Below, piece by piece: positions 7,138-15,579 of a stretch of 64,000 nucleotides of DNA (the stretch's first letter is position 1; every line of letters begins with the position of its first letter). A model generated the notes under the pieces. That model worked only from the letters and a program-made list of their open reading frames with translations. It was not told the DNA's origin and made no database searches. This DNA is from an uncultured bacterium. GTDB taxonomy: Bacteria > Verrucomicrobiota > Kiritimatiellia > RFP12 > UBA1067. Where the stretch lies: the NCBI GenBank assembly GCA_902761035.1, contig CACWIW010000002.1, forward strand, positions 1-64,000, given 5' to 3'. A program made the translations under genes and the position numbers.

Positions 7138-10100
7138 CTACATACTGACTTGCCTTCGGGCGCCAGTTTGAAAACCGTCCGAGTATTCCGTCGTCATCAA
7201 TTTGATTTCCACAGGGCCGATGAGGCCGGAGTCGTACAGCGGCAGCCGTTCCGACGGTCTTCTGAACGTCCACGTGCGCCGCTTCGCCTCTGGCAGCCAG
7301 CCTTCATACACAAGCCGGTTGTACCACGTGTCCGTCACTTCGATCTTCAGGGCGTTCTTCCCTTTCCTCACCGCGTGCGTCACGTCAAGGCTGTACGGCG
7401 GCGCCCACAGGTCGTGGAACGTCTTCCCGTTCAGCTCCACGCGTGCAATCGACTCCACCCGCCCCAGATCCAGCACAACGCGTCCGTGCGCGTCCTCAAG
7501 ATCGAACTCCGTCGTGTACGTCGCCGTGCCCGAAAACGCCCGCGCAGAAGGCGATTCGCGGAACATTTCCCTCCACGGCACAAGTGTCTGCACGGTCGTG
7601 TTCGTGGGCACATCCCAGCCCTCGGGAAAGGAAATGCGCCACGGGGCGTTGAGGGGAAATGCCTGCGGGGCGGGACATTCGACAGACGACATCCGACTTT
7701 CGGTTGCACGACGTTCGACATCACGACTTTCGGATTTTTTGAACACCACGAAGCACGACTGCGCGGGGACGAGCGTAAGATGGATGTGCCCCGGTAGGGC
7801 GGTCGCCCCGCGACCGCCGTCAATCAACCCGCTTTCCGGATGCCAAATCTCGCAAACCTTTCCTTCCACTCCCCTGAACGCGACCTCTCCCTCGAACCCC
7901 TTGCCGTCTTTCGCCGGTGCGACGAAATACCAGTCGTCATCTCCACTGCGCCTGTGGTTCCAGACGATCCCCTCGCCGACAATGTCGGGCGCAATGCCCT
8001 CCGCCTTCAACACCTCGCCAATTGCCTTTCCGACGTAAAGTCTCCCAGCCTTGTTGTTGTACGCTTGTTGTCTCGACGGGCAATTACCATCCCTTCCTCC
8101 CATCTTCTCCAACCTCGCGCGCGCCGCCGCAAACCGTCGCGCCCCTTCAGCGCCGCCTTCGCGCGTGGCCGGTTCCACTGGCAAACCCGCCATCGCAGCG
8201 ACGCCACCCTTCTCAATTCCCTTGATCAGGTGTTCCATCGTCTCAGGGAGCATGCGCCGCGATTCGGGAATCCAGAGGATGCCATACTCAATTCCCTCGG
8301 GCGTACACCACTTGCCGTCCTTCACGGAAATGCGCGAAAGGAACGCATTGGGGTTGCAGTAGTCGTACTTGTGTCCGGCGGGGAACGGCGCGTAGTGGTC
8401 GGGACGCCCGTCGCACTCGTCGCCGAGATACCACAGGACGTCAATCACGGGAACGCCGGCCTCGAGCATCGTCTGGCAGCGCGCGAAGTAGTCCGTGAAC
8501 GCCGACATGTGCCGCCACCACGTCTGCCCGCGCACGAACGGCGCGCCGATACCGCGTCCGCCGAACGACGTCCCGGGCGGCAACCACGGTTCCTGCGGGT
8601 TATGCGTGAACGTGTGGAACACGAAATGCGTGATACCCTCCGCGAGGTTCATGTTTGCGTTGTGCTTGTAGTCGCGCAGGCGCTCGTGCCACGAGACGCC
8701 GAAGGACGTGAACGCCTCCGCGCCGACGCCGCGCTTGCCGTAGAGGTGCGCGGCGGAGATGATCGGTTTCACGGGCGTGAAGTTGAAGGACACGGCGGGC
8801 TGCCAAAACTCGCACATCGGGATGTCGGCGTACTTGTAGTACTTCATGATGTCGCCGGGAATGGAGTTGCCGAACGCGGCCTCGAACTCCACCTCCAGTC
8901 CACGTTCGTGCGCCCGCTTCGACATGTGCCCGAAGAAGTTGTCCGTGATGAGATCGCTCACGAGCGTACGCCAGTCGTTGAGGAAGCGCGCGGTGTCGTC
9001 CGGGGAATCGACGACGTAGCCGAACACCGCCGGAATCCACGTGAAGAGGTCGTAGCCGAGACGGGACGAGAAGATCGCGTCCATCCCCGGCGTCCATGTC
9101 TGGTGTCCGCACTCCCAGCTGTCCATCAGCATCGCGCGGAGCTTTCCGTGGAGGGGCGCGCCGGGTTTCATGAGACGGCCGATGTAGTTGTCGAACTGGA
9201 TGTCCGCAGCCTGCGTGGAAAACTTGTCGCACTCGAAGCCCGTCCCCTCCGGCGGTGCGGGACTGTTCTTGAAGCCCGTGTTGACGTGTCCGATGCGCAG
9301 CACGGTCCACCTGCCAGGCGGCGGGTCCCACGTGAGCGTGCCGTCCTTCGCCATCTGGGACGTGAGGTTCACGACGGACGCCGATTTGACGTACGCGCCC
9401 TTCGACTGCACGGGCGCGGCACGGCGCAGGAGACGCCGCAGCGTCCAGCACGCCTCCCCTTCCCAGTTGTCCTTCTTCGCGGCACTGAGGAGACGCACCG
9501 TGCGGAGCGTGATCGGATGCTTGTTCTTCACCGTCAGCGTGAAACGCCGCGCCGTCGTCTCGCGGCAGGCGAGCGACAGTGGACGCGCATCCTGCCAGCT
9601 GGACGGCGGCAGGGCGACCTCCTCCACGAGCGTCGCGCCATCCTCGGCCGTCAACGAAACCGTCGTGCCCGGATCGAACGACTTCGTCACGGAGGCGAGG
9701 CTTTTAACGGACGGCAGTTCAAGCGTCCGAACCGTGACCGGCTGTGCGAACTCGTAGGTAATCTCCGTTGTCGCATTCGCCGGAATCTTGGCGGCGGCGC
9801 GTCCACGCGCCCAGGCATTCCAGTCGGTAGGGCGAGCCGTCCTCGGCGAGCCGCCCAAGTCAGCGCCGGTGACGGACGATGGCGTAAGCGGCTTATCCCA
9901 GTCGCCCTCCGGCGCGGGGAACGCAATGACGACGATATCGCGCCAGTCGCGCCACGGTTCGGATTTTGCATACGGGTTCGGTAGGGTCACGCGCACCGTC
10001 TTGAATCCCAAGTTGAACGACGAGCAAGCGCCCTCCACGTCCGTGCGCGACACGGCGAGATGGCGCATCGCGTGTTCGGGCTTGATCCAGGGTCCGCCCG

Positions 10101-10476
10101 CCATCGCCCAGCCGGGGCAAACCTGCATCGCCATCCGGAGGTCGAGCCGCTTGCACTCGTCGCCGAAATGCCCTACGAGCGCGTCCCATTCGGGGCTGAG
10201 GCACTTGATCTGCTTCGGCACGCCCGGCCACGCGCCGCGTGCGCTGTTGCCGTTGAAGAGCTTGATGCCGGCGATGCCGGCGGACTTCACGGCCTCCAAA
10301 TCGGCCGTGATCCCCGGCGCGGCCACGTTCCCGCCGAAGAAGAAGAAATACGTTTCAGGCCGCTTCGCCCCCTCCGGCGCGCGAAACGCCGTTTCCGGCG
10401 CACCGGCGCAAACAGCCTGCGCCAACACGCACCATGCGGCAACCATGACCGCACCAACGATATTTCGGTCTTTCAT
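7138..10476 (-). CDS. GH106-like alpha-L-rhamnosidase, secreted
   Basis: The 1112-residue protein has a signal peptide (cleavage near AQAVCAG). The catalytic region matches GH106: FFFFGGNVAAPGITADLEAV near residue 45, QVCPGWAMAGGPWIKPEHA near 120, MDSWECGHQTWTPG near 450 and FEAAFGNSIPGD / MCEFWQP at about 527-555, where GH106 enzymes carry their catalytic glutamates. A C-terminal beta-sandwich (TEFDLEDAHGRVVLDLG...ARVELNGK) follows. The enzyme would remove terminal L-rhamnose from plant or algal polymers outside the cytoplasm. Between the two parts an in-frame GC palindrome (7793-7818, encoding GGRGATALPG) and a low-complexity ESR/ERR linker (7676-7735) have been inserted. A near-consensus promoter ends about nine bases before ATG 10476, so the transcript is probably leaderless. 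Other clan-related specificities cannot be excluded. Confidence 0.85.
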   Translation of the reverse strand: MKDRNIVGAVMVAAWCVLAQAVCAGAPETAFRAPEGAKRPETYFFFFGGNVAAPGITADLEAVKSAGIAGIKLFNGNSARGAWPGVPKQIKCLSPEWDALVGHFGDECKRLDLRMAMQVCPGWAMAGGPWIKPEHAMRHLAVSRTDVEGACSSFNLGFKTVRVTLPNPYAKSEPWRDWRDIVVIAFPAPEGDWDKPLTPSSVTGADLGGSPRTARPTDWNAWARGRAAAKIPANATTEITYEFAQPVTVRTLELPSVKSLASVTKSFDPGTTVSLTAEDGATLVEEVALPPSSWQDARPLSLACRETTARRFTLTVKNKHPITLRTVRLLSAAKKDNWEGEACWTLRRLLRRAAPVQSKGAYVKSASVVNLTSQMAKDGTLTWDPPPGRWTVLRIGHVNTGFKNSPAPPEGTGFECDKFSTQAADIQFDNYIGRLMKPGAPLHGKLRAMLMDSWECGHQTWTPGMDAIFSSRLGYDLFTWIPAVFGYVVDSPDDTARFLNDWRTLVSDLITDNFFGHMSKRAHERGLEVEFEAAFGNSIPGDIMKYYKYADIPMCEFWQPAVSFNFTPVKPIISAAHLYGKRGVGAEAFTSFGVSWHERLRDYKHNANMNLAEGITHFVFHTFTHNPQEPWLPPGTSFGGRGIGAPFVRGQTWWRHMSAFTDYFARCQTMLEAGVPVIDVLWYLGDECDGRPDHYAPFPAGHKYDYCNPNAFLSRISVKDGKWCTPEGIEYGILWIPESRRMLPETMEHLIKGIEKGGVAAMAGLPVEPATREGGAEGARRFAAARARLEKMGGRDGNCPSRQQAYNNKAGRLYVGKAIGEVLKAEGIAPDIVGEGIVWNHRRSGDDDWYFVAPAKDGKGFEGEVAFRGVEGKVCEIWHPESGLIDGGRGATALPGHIHLTLVPAQSCFVVFKKSESRDVERRATESRMSSVECPAPQAFPLNAPWRISFPEGWDVPTNTTVQTLVPWREMFRESPSARAFSGTATYTTEFDLEDAHGRVVLDLGRVESIARVELNGKTFHDLWAPPYSLDVTHAVRKGKNALKIEVTDTWYNRLVYEGWLPEAKRRTWTFRRPSERLPLYDSGLIGPVEIKLMTTEYSDGFQTGARRQVSM
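7793..7818. repeat. REP1 palindrome copy a, inside the GH106 gene
   Basis: GGTAGGGC followed by GGTCGCCCCGCGACCGCC: the GCGGTCGC/GCGACCGC arms form a hairpin. The same 26-base sequence occurs at 23100, 25088, 30610 and 55906. Here it is translated in frame as part of GGRGATALPG. Confidence 0.95.
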
Positions 10477-10484
10477 TGCGGCGT

Positions 10485-10513
10485 ATTATACACGATTCCC
10501 ATGACATGCGCAA
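10485..10513 (-). promoter_or_regulatory. Promoter of the GH106 gene
   Basis: On the minus strand TTGCGC (10513-10508), 17 bases, then TATAAT (10490-10485). The expected start of transcription is within two or three bases of ATG 10476, implying a leaderless or nearly leaderless message; no ribosome-binding site lies between. Confidence 0.65.
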
Positions 10514-10550
10514 TGCCATCTTGCGCAAAACTCATGCACAATTAACCATA

Positions 10551-10579
10551 TTGACCATGCAGAAGAATTGTCGTATAAT
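10551..10579 (+). promoter_or_regulatory. Sigma-70-type promoter of vapBC
   Basis: TTGACC (10551-10556), 17 bases, TATAAT (10574-10579), then about 42 bases to the vapB ATG, with GAAAGGA (10612-10618) just before it. Both hexamers and the spacer are close to consensus. Confidence 0.85.
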
Positions 10580-10621
10580 ATCTGCATCGTTTCAACAAAA
10601 AAGTATGTATGAAAGGATCAA

Positions 10622-10819
10622 ATGAAAACCACATTGGATTTGCCCGTCAATCTGCTCGAAGAGGCGATGAGAGTAGGTAAGTGCGGTACGAAGACGGCCA
10701 CGATCATTCGTGCGCTGGAACAGATGGTTCGTTCCGTGAAGTTGTCGCGCCTGAGGGCGATGCGCGGGACTATGCCCGACTTTTCCCTTGACCTCGACGC
10801 ATTGAGGGCGCGCACATGA
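10622..10819 (+). CDS. VapB-type antitoxin
   Basis: The 65-residue protein begins MKTTLDLPVNLLEEAM, a ribbon-helix-helix N-terminus, followed by CGTKTATIIRALEQMVRS, the second helix pair typical of VapB proteins, and a short C-terminal tail (MPDFSLDLDALRAR) for toxin binding. It has its own consensus promoter and AAGGA site, and overlaps the toxin by ATGA. VapB proteins normally repress this promoter together with VapC. Confidence 0.88.
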   Translation: MKTTLDLPVNLLEEAMRVGKCGTKTATIIRALEQMVRSVKLSRLRAMRGTMPDFSLDLDALRART

Positions 10820-11223
10820 CCGGCGTTCTAGTCGATACATCCGTGTGGATACCGTACTTTCGCGGCGGAAGCGACGGAAAGAAGGCTGCGGACGCCCTTG
10901 ATTACCTTCTCTCCGGCGACGAGGCAATCGTCAACGAAGTCATACTGTCGGAACTGCTGCCGTTCATGAACGTCAGGGGCGAGACACAGTGCGCAGAAGC
11001 CTTACTGGCGCTGCAGTGCCCCGCGCTTGAGATTGATTGGCCTGACATTCGCGCCCTTCAGGAGACGTGTCTCCGCTCGGGGATAAACAAGGTGGGGTTG
11101 CCCGACCTAATCATCGCGCAGCAAGCCATTCGCCTCGGCATTCCGCTCTTTTCGCTCGACAGGCATTTTACCTTGATGTCAAAACACGTGTCTCTTGCTC
11201 TTTGGCCAGGACCGCAGAAGTGA
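10816..11223 (+). CDS. VapC-type PIN-domain ribonuclease toxin
   Basis: The 135-residue PIN protein carries VLVDTSVWIPYF (first catalytic Asp), VNEVILSELLPF (Glu), VGLPDLIIAQQA (Asp) and FSLDRHFTLM (fourth acidic residue). It overlaps vapB by four bases, the usual type II arrangement. The toxin is expected to cleave structured RNA such as initiator tRNA; the target cannot be read from sequence. The set of acidic residues is complete, so it should be active. Confidence 0.9.
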   Translation: MTGVLVDTSVWIPYFRGGSDGKKAADALDYLLSGDEAIVNEVILSELLPFMNVRGETQCAEALLALQCPALEIDWPDIRALQETCLRSGINKVGLPDLIIAQQAIRLGIPLFSLDRHFTLMSKHVSLALWPGPQK

Positions 11224-11229
11224 ATATCT

Positions 11230-11319
11230 TCATACCTCGTACTCTTTTTCGGGGCCACCACCACAGCCTACAAAGCCGAACATTGCAAGCACAGTGAATA
11301 CCATTATGGCTTTCTTCAT
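11230..11319 (-). CDS. Tiny lipoprotein (29 residues)
   Basis: ATG 11319 follows AAAGGAACAAAA, a good ribosome-binding site. The peptide has two lysines, a hydrophobic stretch (AIMVFTVLAMFGFVG) and a lipobox FVGC, then only GGGPEKEYEV before the stop. After lipidation and cleavage the mature product would be about ten residues, like entericidin or lysis-lipoprotein-sized peptides, but no family can be assigned. It ends six bases from the convergent vapC stop. Confidence 0.65.
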   Translation of the reverse strand: MKKAIMVFTVLAMFGFVGCGGGPEKEYEV

Positions 11320-11395
11320 TTTTTGTTCCTTTCTTTACTCAGATACTCGTCTAGGGGGATGTGGGCCGTGTCCTCCTAGACAAGTCATGAAATTC

Positions 11396-13684
11396 TCAAT
11401 CAAACTTGCGTGCCGACTCCGGTTTGATGGTTGAAATGGATAAAAACTTTTGGGGGGCTTTGTTCGCCATTGAGAGATAATATGACACCTCTGCATTACT
11501 GTTAAACAGCTTCTTGTCCGAAGTATACCTGCGCCCGTTTCGATTCACGTAAGCACGTTCGAAAAGCTTGACTTGATATCCCTTAGGATCCTTGTAAATC
11601 CAAGATGTCGTCTCAATATGTCCATGTTGTTTCAGATTATCAATCGCACTCTCTGACTTAAAGTTTAAAATTGCAGAATAGTTATTCACAAGCGCCTGAG
11701 CAAACTCTTTGCCAGAAAGATCTCCAGCATTAAACAGCCTGTCTATGCCATCCTCGTTGAAATAGGCCTCTTTAACATTTCCTTGTCCGTCAATCCACAC
11801 AAAGCACAGACCCTTCAATTGATCCTCACGCACTCCTTCTTTCTTTAAGGAAATCTGGATCAAATTTTTCTTCGCAATCTTCAGTTTGTCACTCGGCGGA
11901 TAGTGCCCTCGATCGACGAGCCAATTCTTGACAACATCAGTCTTCGTGACCTCAACACCATTGGTAGTCTTCAAAACGAGCCTGAACCACAGTGGAGACA
12001 TCAAATCGGTCATGTCTTTTTCAAAGAGCAGTCTCTTCCGTGAACCATCACTTGCAGTGTTGCCATGACTCCATTGACCTAGATTTGTGTCCAATTTCCC
12101 AGCAAATTTTATGGCTTCTTCCGCCGTATTCCCCTGAATTGAAACGACCTCAATTATTTCTTCAATTTTATCGGTAGATTCAGTCACGACCCCCCATTCC
12201 ACCATGGCTTTACATTTACTTGCCATGCAATCCATAGCGTTTCTAAATTTTGAAGCGTCTCCTTTGAGTGCAGCCTTTAAGAGTGTCCCATCAGCGGCCT
12301 TCCCGTTTTCTTTTGTGTCATTGTCGATATTAATCATCTCGATCTTTTTCATTTTTAGTTCTTTCTTTTCCTTTTCTATTCTCTGCTCGATATCCTTAAT
12401 CTCGGCCACTTGACGGTTCTTTTTCTCTTTGACTGTGTTCAATTCCTCTTTAAGCGCCTTATATTTATCCCGCGCAGTAGCCCCCCTCGGATTCGTGTTA
12501 GCAATTCTATTAATCGCGGCCTTCAAGTCTGCAATTTTTCTGTTCAAGTCAGACGCCCTATTCTTCATCTTGTACATTTTAGCCTCCATTCCTTTAATTT
12601 CTTCTTCGTTCTTCTGCATATCTTTCCTCTCCTTTACAAATTCGGCATATCTGTCTTTCCGCTTGGCGGTTTCCGTCCTAGTATCTGAAGGGTCAAACTT
12701 TTTAACATTACCCAATTCAAGCCACTCTAAAAATAAATCGACCTCTTTCTTCGCAACATTCAACTTTTCCTGTTTTGAACCTAGACTTTTAAAAGACTCC
12801 GGACAATTAAGCACCAACTCCGTTGCCAGTTGCCCCTTCTCAATCGGATTTCCATTTGCATCCTGCAATACAAGACGAGCAAAGATTCTGTCTTTGTGTT
12901 CCTTCGGTATCCTTAATCCTTTACCATAGAGGTCCGTTATAACCGTCTTCTCAACAAGTTCTTTACAATAGTGGTAGATACTTTTTCCTTTAGGCAACTC
13001 AAATTTGCCTATAATAGTAAAATTCTGCTTGCGGTGACCATTTTCGTTTTGATTATTACGCTTTGCCGGGATCATCCATTCGACCTGATAGCCATGAATT
13101 CCAGCCAACGCGGCCATTGATAGTCCTATGCTAACGCCACCAATCGCGACTTTTCCATGGCCCTTATTTAAAGACGGCCAAGCTCCTTTACTGTGTGAAC
13201 GTCGACATTGCACCTGACTTGGGTCATATGTCGCTCCATGCAAATCATTCCACTCAAGGAAACGTTCCACATCAGCTTCGGCAAGTTTAACATTGTCTTC
13301 ATAAGCCTTATTCTCCTTAGATTTCGTGGCCGCATCCTTTTCACGTTCAATTCCGTTGCGGAAGTCAGCGACCACAAGATCTTTTGATGAGGCAACCATT
13401 TCCTGGCAGGCTTCAACCGCATCGTCACCAGGCATCCCGACATACAGACCTTTGACAACAAGCGTGTCTGCGGGCGCTGCTTTTTTACCCGTAACCGCTG
13501 AGCACGCCCCACCCAAAGATTTTCTACCAGAATCCACTTCTGATTCCTTGCCTGAGGCATCTATACTTGTTTCGTCAGATTTGCCACATCCGACCAAGGA
13601 CAGACTCAACAGCAGAAGAAGCCCTACATGGCATACTGCTATTGCACACTCACCTAACTTCACTTTTGTCCTTTGTCTTTTCAT
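11396..13684 (-). CDS. Coiled-coil lipoprotein, function unknown
   Basis: The roughly 762-residue protein starts at ATG 13684 with GAGGT five bases upstream (a TTG one codon earlier is less likely). A long basic leader and hydrophobic run (VGLLLLLSLSLVGC) give a lipobox with Cys near 33. The middle has two related segments around VERFLEWNDLHGATYDPSQ and VDLFLEWLELGNVKKFDPSD, then a charged coiled coil (about residues 365-455: KERKDMQKNEEEIKGMEAK..., repeated EKEKKELKMKK). The C-terminal part includes DLMSPLWFRLVLKTTNGVEV and matches no family I know. Base composition is AT-richer than the neighbouring operons, suggesting acquired DNA. Confidence 0.75.
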   Translation of the reverse strand: MKRQRTKVKLGECAIAVCHVGLLLLLSLSLVGCGKSDETSIDASGKESEVDSGRKSLGGACSAVTGKKAAPADTLVVKGLYVGMPGDDAVEACQEMVASSKDLVVADFRNGIEREKDAATKSKENKAYEDNVKLAEADVERFLEWNDLHGATYDPSQVQCRRSHSKGAWPSLNKGHGKVAIGGVSIGLSMAALAGIHGYQVEWMIPAKRNNQNENGHRKQNFTIIGKFELPKGKSIYHYCKELVEKTVITDLYGKGLRIPKEHKDRIFARLVLQDANGNPIEKGQLATELVLNCPESFKSLGSKQEKLNVAKKEVDLFLEWLELGNVKKFDPSDTRTETAKRKDRYAEFVKERKDMQKNEEEIKGMEAKMYKMKNRASDLNRKIADLKAAINRIANTNPRGATARDKYKALKEELNTVKEKKNRQVAEIKDIEQRIEKEKKELKMKKIEMINIDNDTKENGKAADGTLLKAALKGDASKFRNAMDCMASKCKAMVEWGVVTESTDKIEEIIEVVSIQGNTAEEAIKFAGKLDTNLGQWSHGNTASDGSRKRLLFEKDMTDLMSPLWFRLVLKTTNGVEVTKTDVVKNWLVDRGHYPPSDKLKIAKKNLIQISLKKEGVREDQLKGLCFVWIDGQGNVKEAYFNEDGIDRLFNAGDLSGKEFAQALVNNYSAILNFKSESAIDNLKQHGHIETTSWIYKDPKGYQVKLFERAYVNRNGRRYTSDKKLFNSNAEVSYYLSMANKAPQKFLSISTIKPESARKFD

Positions 13685-13854
13685 CAACTACCTCTTTTTT
13701 TTCTTGTTTGTTTGGGAAACGAATGTTTCACCTATTTCTTTGTTTTGCCTTCACTGACAGCGGCAACAGCCGCATGATCTCATTAATATTATTAGCAAAT
13801 GAGACGCGGCCGTTACGCTTGAAACAGAAAAACTTTGAGAAAATTGACCTGGGC

Positions 13855-13985
13855 GTTCGCGCTCTATCCGTTATTTCGCACCCCCTTGGACGGGGGCGAA
13901 CGGGAAAACCTTCGTATCGATAGCTGCCAAATATTCCATGTCCACTCTATCGGAAGTTTAGGCTGGCCGCGAAACTTGACTTAGT
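13855..13985 (-). pseudogene. Remnant of the 3' end of a Fibrobacter-paralogous-type gene
   Basis: On the minus strand the bases read KSSFAASLNF, then after a break GSYRYEGFPVRPRP, closely matching the C-terminus of the gene at 15580-16638 (KSEFAASLNF...GSYRYEGFSIRPVQ). The flank beyond the stop (GAGACGCGGCCGTTACGCTT, 13800-13819) also matches the flank of the intact gene (GAGACGAGGCCGTTACACTT, 15511-15530). A frame change and lost stop show it is dead. Confidence 0.8.
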
Positions 13986-14039
13986 ATCTTTCCAATCCGT
14001 TACATGTGCAAATTACCATACCGCTATACCTGATCAAAT

Positions 14040-14300
14040 CGCGGTACTATTGGCTCGCCAGAGGCAAGGCAAGCCGGAAACCTTCATCGTCGCGTTTTCC
14101 ATGCGGGCGACACGGGACCCTCTGGAGGAAATACATGATACAGAGCGAGATCGAGTACGCCTTCCGTGAGCTGAAGGGGGACCTCGGCCTCACGCTCCCG
14201 ACCCAGCCCCCATTGAAGATTTCTGGCGACATCGCATCATCAAAAACGGAAGCGTAGTGAAGACCTACGCCCCGTTTCCTAGGAAATCCGGTCTTTTTGT
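14040..14300 (+). pseudogene. Transposase fragment (IS4/IS1634-like)
   Basis: The peptide SEIEYAFRELKGDLGL (ATG at 14136) resembles the C-terminal signature of DDE transposases of the IS4/IS1634 group (usually IE.FFRELKSDLGL). No upstream DDE region is present and the frame decays afterwards. A different frame downstream (about 14213-14323) stays open for 37 codons without a recognisable match. This is a remnant, not an active element. Confidence 0.55.
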
Positions 14301-14351
14301 ACGCGAACGTGGAAAGTCGGGTTAAACTACACGATACCCAATACATTGACC

Positions 14352-14687
14352 TTAGTTAAAGAAACTAGCAACCAGATCCAATATCCCATCAAGGATGCCT
14401 TTCTTATCAACTTGCTTGAGCCTTGCGAGAATTCGCTCAGGGGAATTCGTAACATAAGCAAAAAGAACATTTGCTCTTCTCTGCCAAGAGAGAATAATGT
14501 GCTTACCAATCACATCAATTTCTGTTGACAATTTCTTATATTTAAACTCCAAAAAATCTCCTTCGGGAACATCGAGGGTCACCTGTTGCTTCCTCGGGAT
14601 TTCAATGATTTCTTTTCCTTCATGGAAAACCTTGATCGGAACCTTGGCGGCCACGACCTCTTGAATACCATAGATAGTCACTTGCAT
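14352..14687 (-). CDS. Hypothetical protein, 111 residues
   Basis: ATG 14687 follows AAAAGGAGATTGAATA, a strong ribosome-binding site, so expression is likely. The N-terminal half reads as short beta strands (VTIYGIQEVVAAKVPIKVFHEGKEIIEIP...VTLDVPEGDFLEFKYK) and the C-terminus as helices (ERILARLKQVDKKGILDGILDLVASFF). No signal peptide or known motif was found. It lies upstream of the ghost genes and downstream of a small membrane protein on the same strand. Confidence 0.6.
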   Translation of the reverse strand: MQVTIYGIQEVVAAKVPIKVFHEGKEIIEIPRKQQVTLDVPEGDFLEFKYKKLSTEIDVIGKHIILSWQRRANVLFAYVTNSPERILARLKQVDKKGILDGILDLVASFFN

Positions 14688-14761
14688 TATTCAATCTCCT
14701 TTTTTAGTTTTTTGTTAACAAGAAATAAAGCCTTTCGGCATCTTCAAAAGTCTATGTCCTT

Positions 14762-15205
14762 TTATACTAGCGAATTATACCATTTTCTAATAGACGGGAA
14801 GACCCAAATGGCAACGGGTGGCACAAAACCCATAACAGAAACAATCGACGGCACTGTAGTAATATACTCACAGGCAATCATCGCTCCCATGGTACAAAAA
14901 ATTGGAACAAAATATCTTGACCTCTTGAGACAAAAAAACATAGCGAGGAATGGCCCTAAAAACAAACCTAGCGCTATAAACAAAAAAACCGATTCAAATA
15001 ACAAAGCGCCTAAGTCCAATTTCTCATAGTCCCCGAACACGACCGCTAATGAACAGACGAGTATCCAAATCAGTCTCAAAAGTAGAGCTCCCACCCCAAA
15101 AAAACCAATCCACTGCACCACAACTAATGCACGCGGCTTTGGTAACTCATTTCCTGCTTTTATTTTAGCGCTTTCCACCGCACTTATAACGCGTACTTCT
15201 CCCAT
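14762..15205 (-). CDS. Small integral membrane protein, function unknown
   Basis: ATG 15205 follows AAAGGAGTCATT. The 147-residue protein has hydrophobic segments around residues 29-57 (VVVQWIGFFGVGALLLRLIWILVC region), 66-90 (LLFESVFLFIALGLFLGPFL) and 97-137 (YFVPIFCTMGAMIACEYI and VMGFVPPVAIWVF), so about four membrane spans. It has no recognisable family motif. It and the 111-residue protein downstream may share a transcript (75-base gap). Confidence 0.65.
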   Translation of the reverse strand: MGEVRVISAVESAKIKAGNELPKPRALVVVQWIGFFGVGALLLRLIWILVCSLAVVFGDYEKLDLGALLFESVFLFIALGLFLGPFLAMFFCLKRSRYFVPIFCTMGAMIACEYITTVPSIVSVMGFVPPVAIWVFPSIRKWYNSLV

Positions 15206-15292
15206 AATGACTCCTTTTATTATGACCTTTCTATCGTTTCCCGCGCCTAGAACCTCAGCTCACGAAAATTCTGAACGCAGTATTGCCTAATT

Positions 15293-15406
15293 TCACAAAC
15301 ACCTTTCAATCAAACCGACGTGATTATTCTGGCTTGAATGTGCCTTGATATCGTTCGTGGCGTCAGTCTCGACTTTCTCACTGCGCACATTTCTCTCTGC
15401 TGTCAT
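15293..15406 (-). CDS. Possible 37-residue peptide
   Basis: ATG 15406 follows AAAGGAAACGT, a good ribosome-binding site, and the frame runs 37 codons of hydrophilic sequence (starts MTAERNVRSEKVE). It has no family match. The remaining bases between 15206 and 15579 show nothing else apart from the flank shared with the ghost copy near 13800. Support is the start signal only. Confidence 0.3.
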   Translation of the reverse strand: MTAERNVRSEKVETDATNDIKAHSSQNNHVGLIERCL

Positions 15407-15579
15407 ACGTTTCCTTTGATTTCTTTTGCCCTTGTTTGATTTGCGGCAAAAGAAAGAGGGCGCAATCCCTGCCGTCGCTTCTTGAAACTCATTACATTAT
15501 TAGCAAAAGAGACGAGGCCGTTACACTTGAAACGGAAAAAGTTTGAGAAAAATTGACGAGGGCGTTTTCGCTCTATCCG

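Noticed and set aside
7840-9984. Long plus-strand open frame opposite the GH106 gene
   Set aside because: It is rich in Arg/His/Val and low in Lys/Asn, the typical shadow of a GC-rich gene on the other strand; it has no start signal or recognisable domain, and the minus-strand gene is clearly real.
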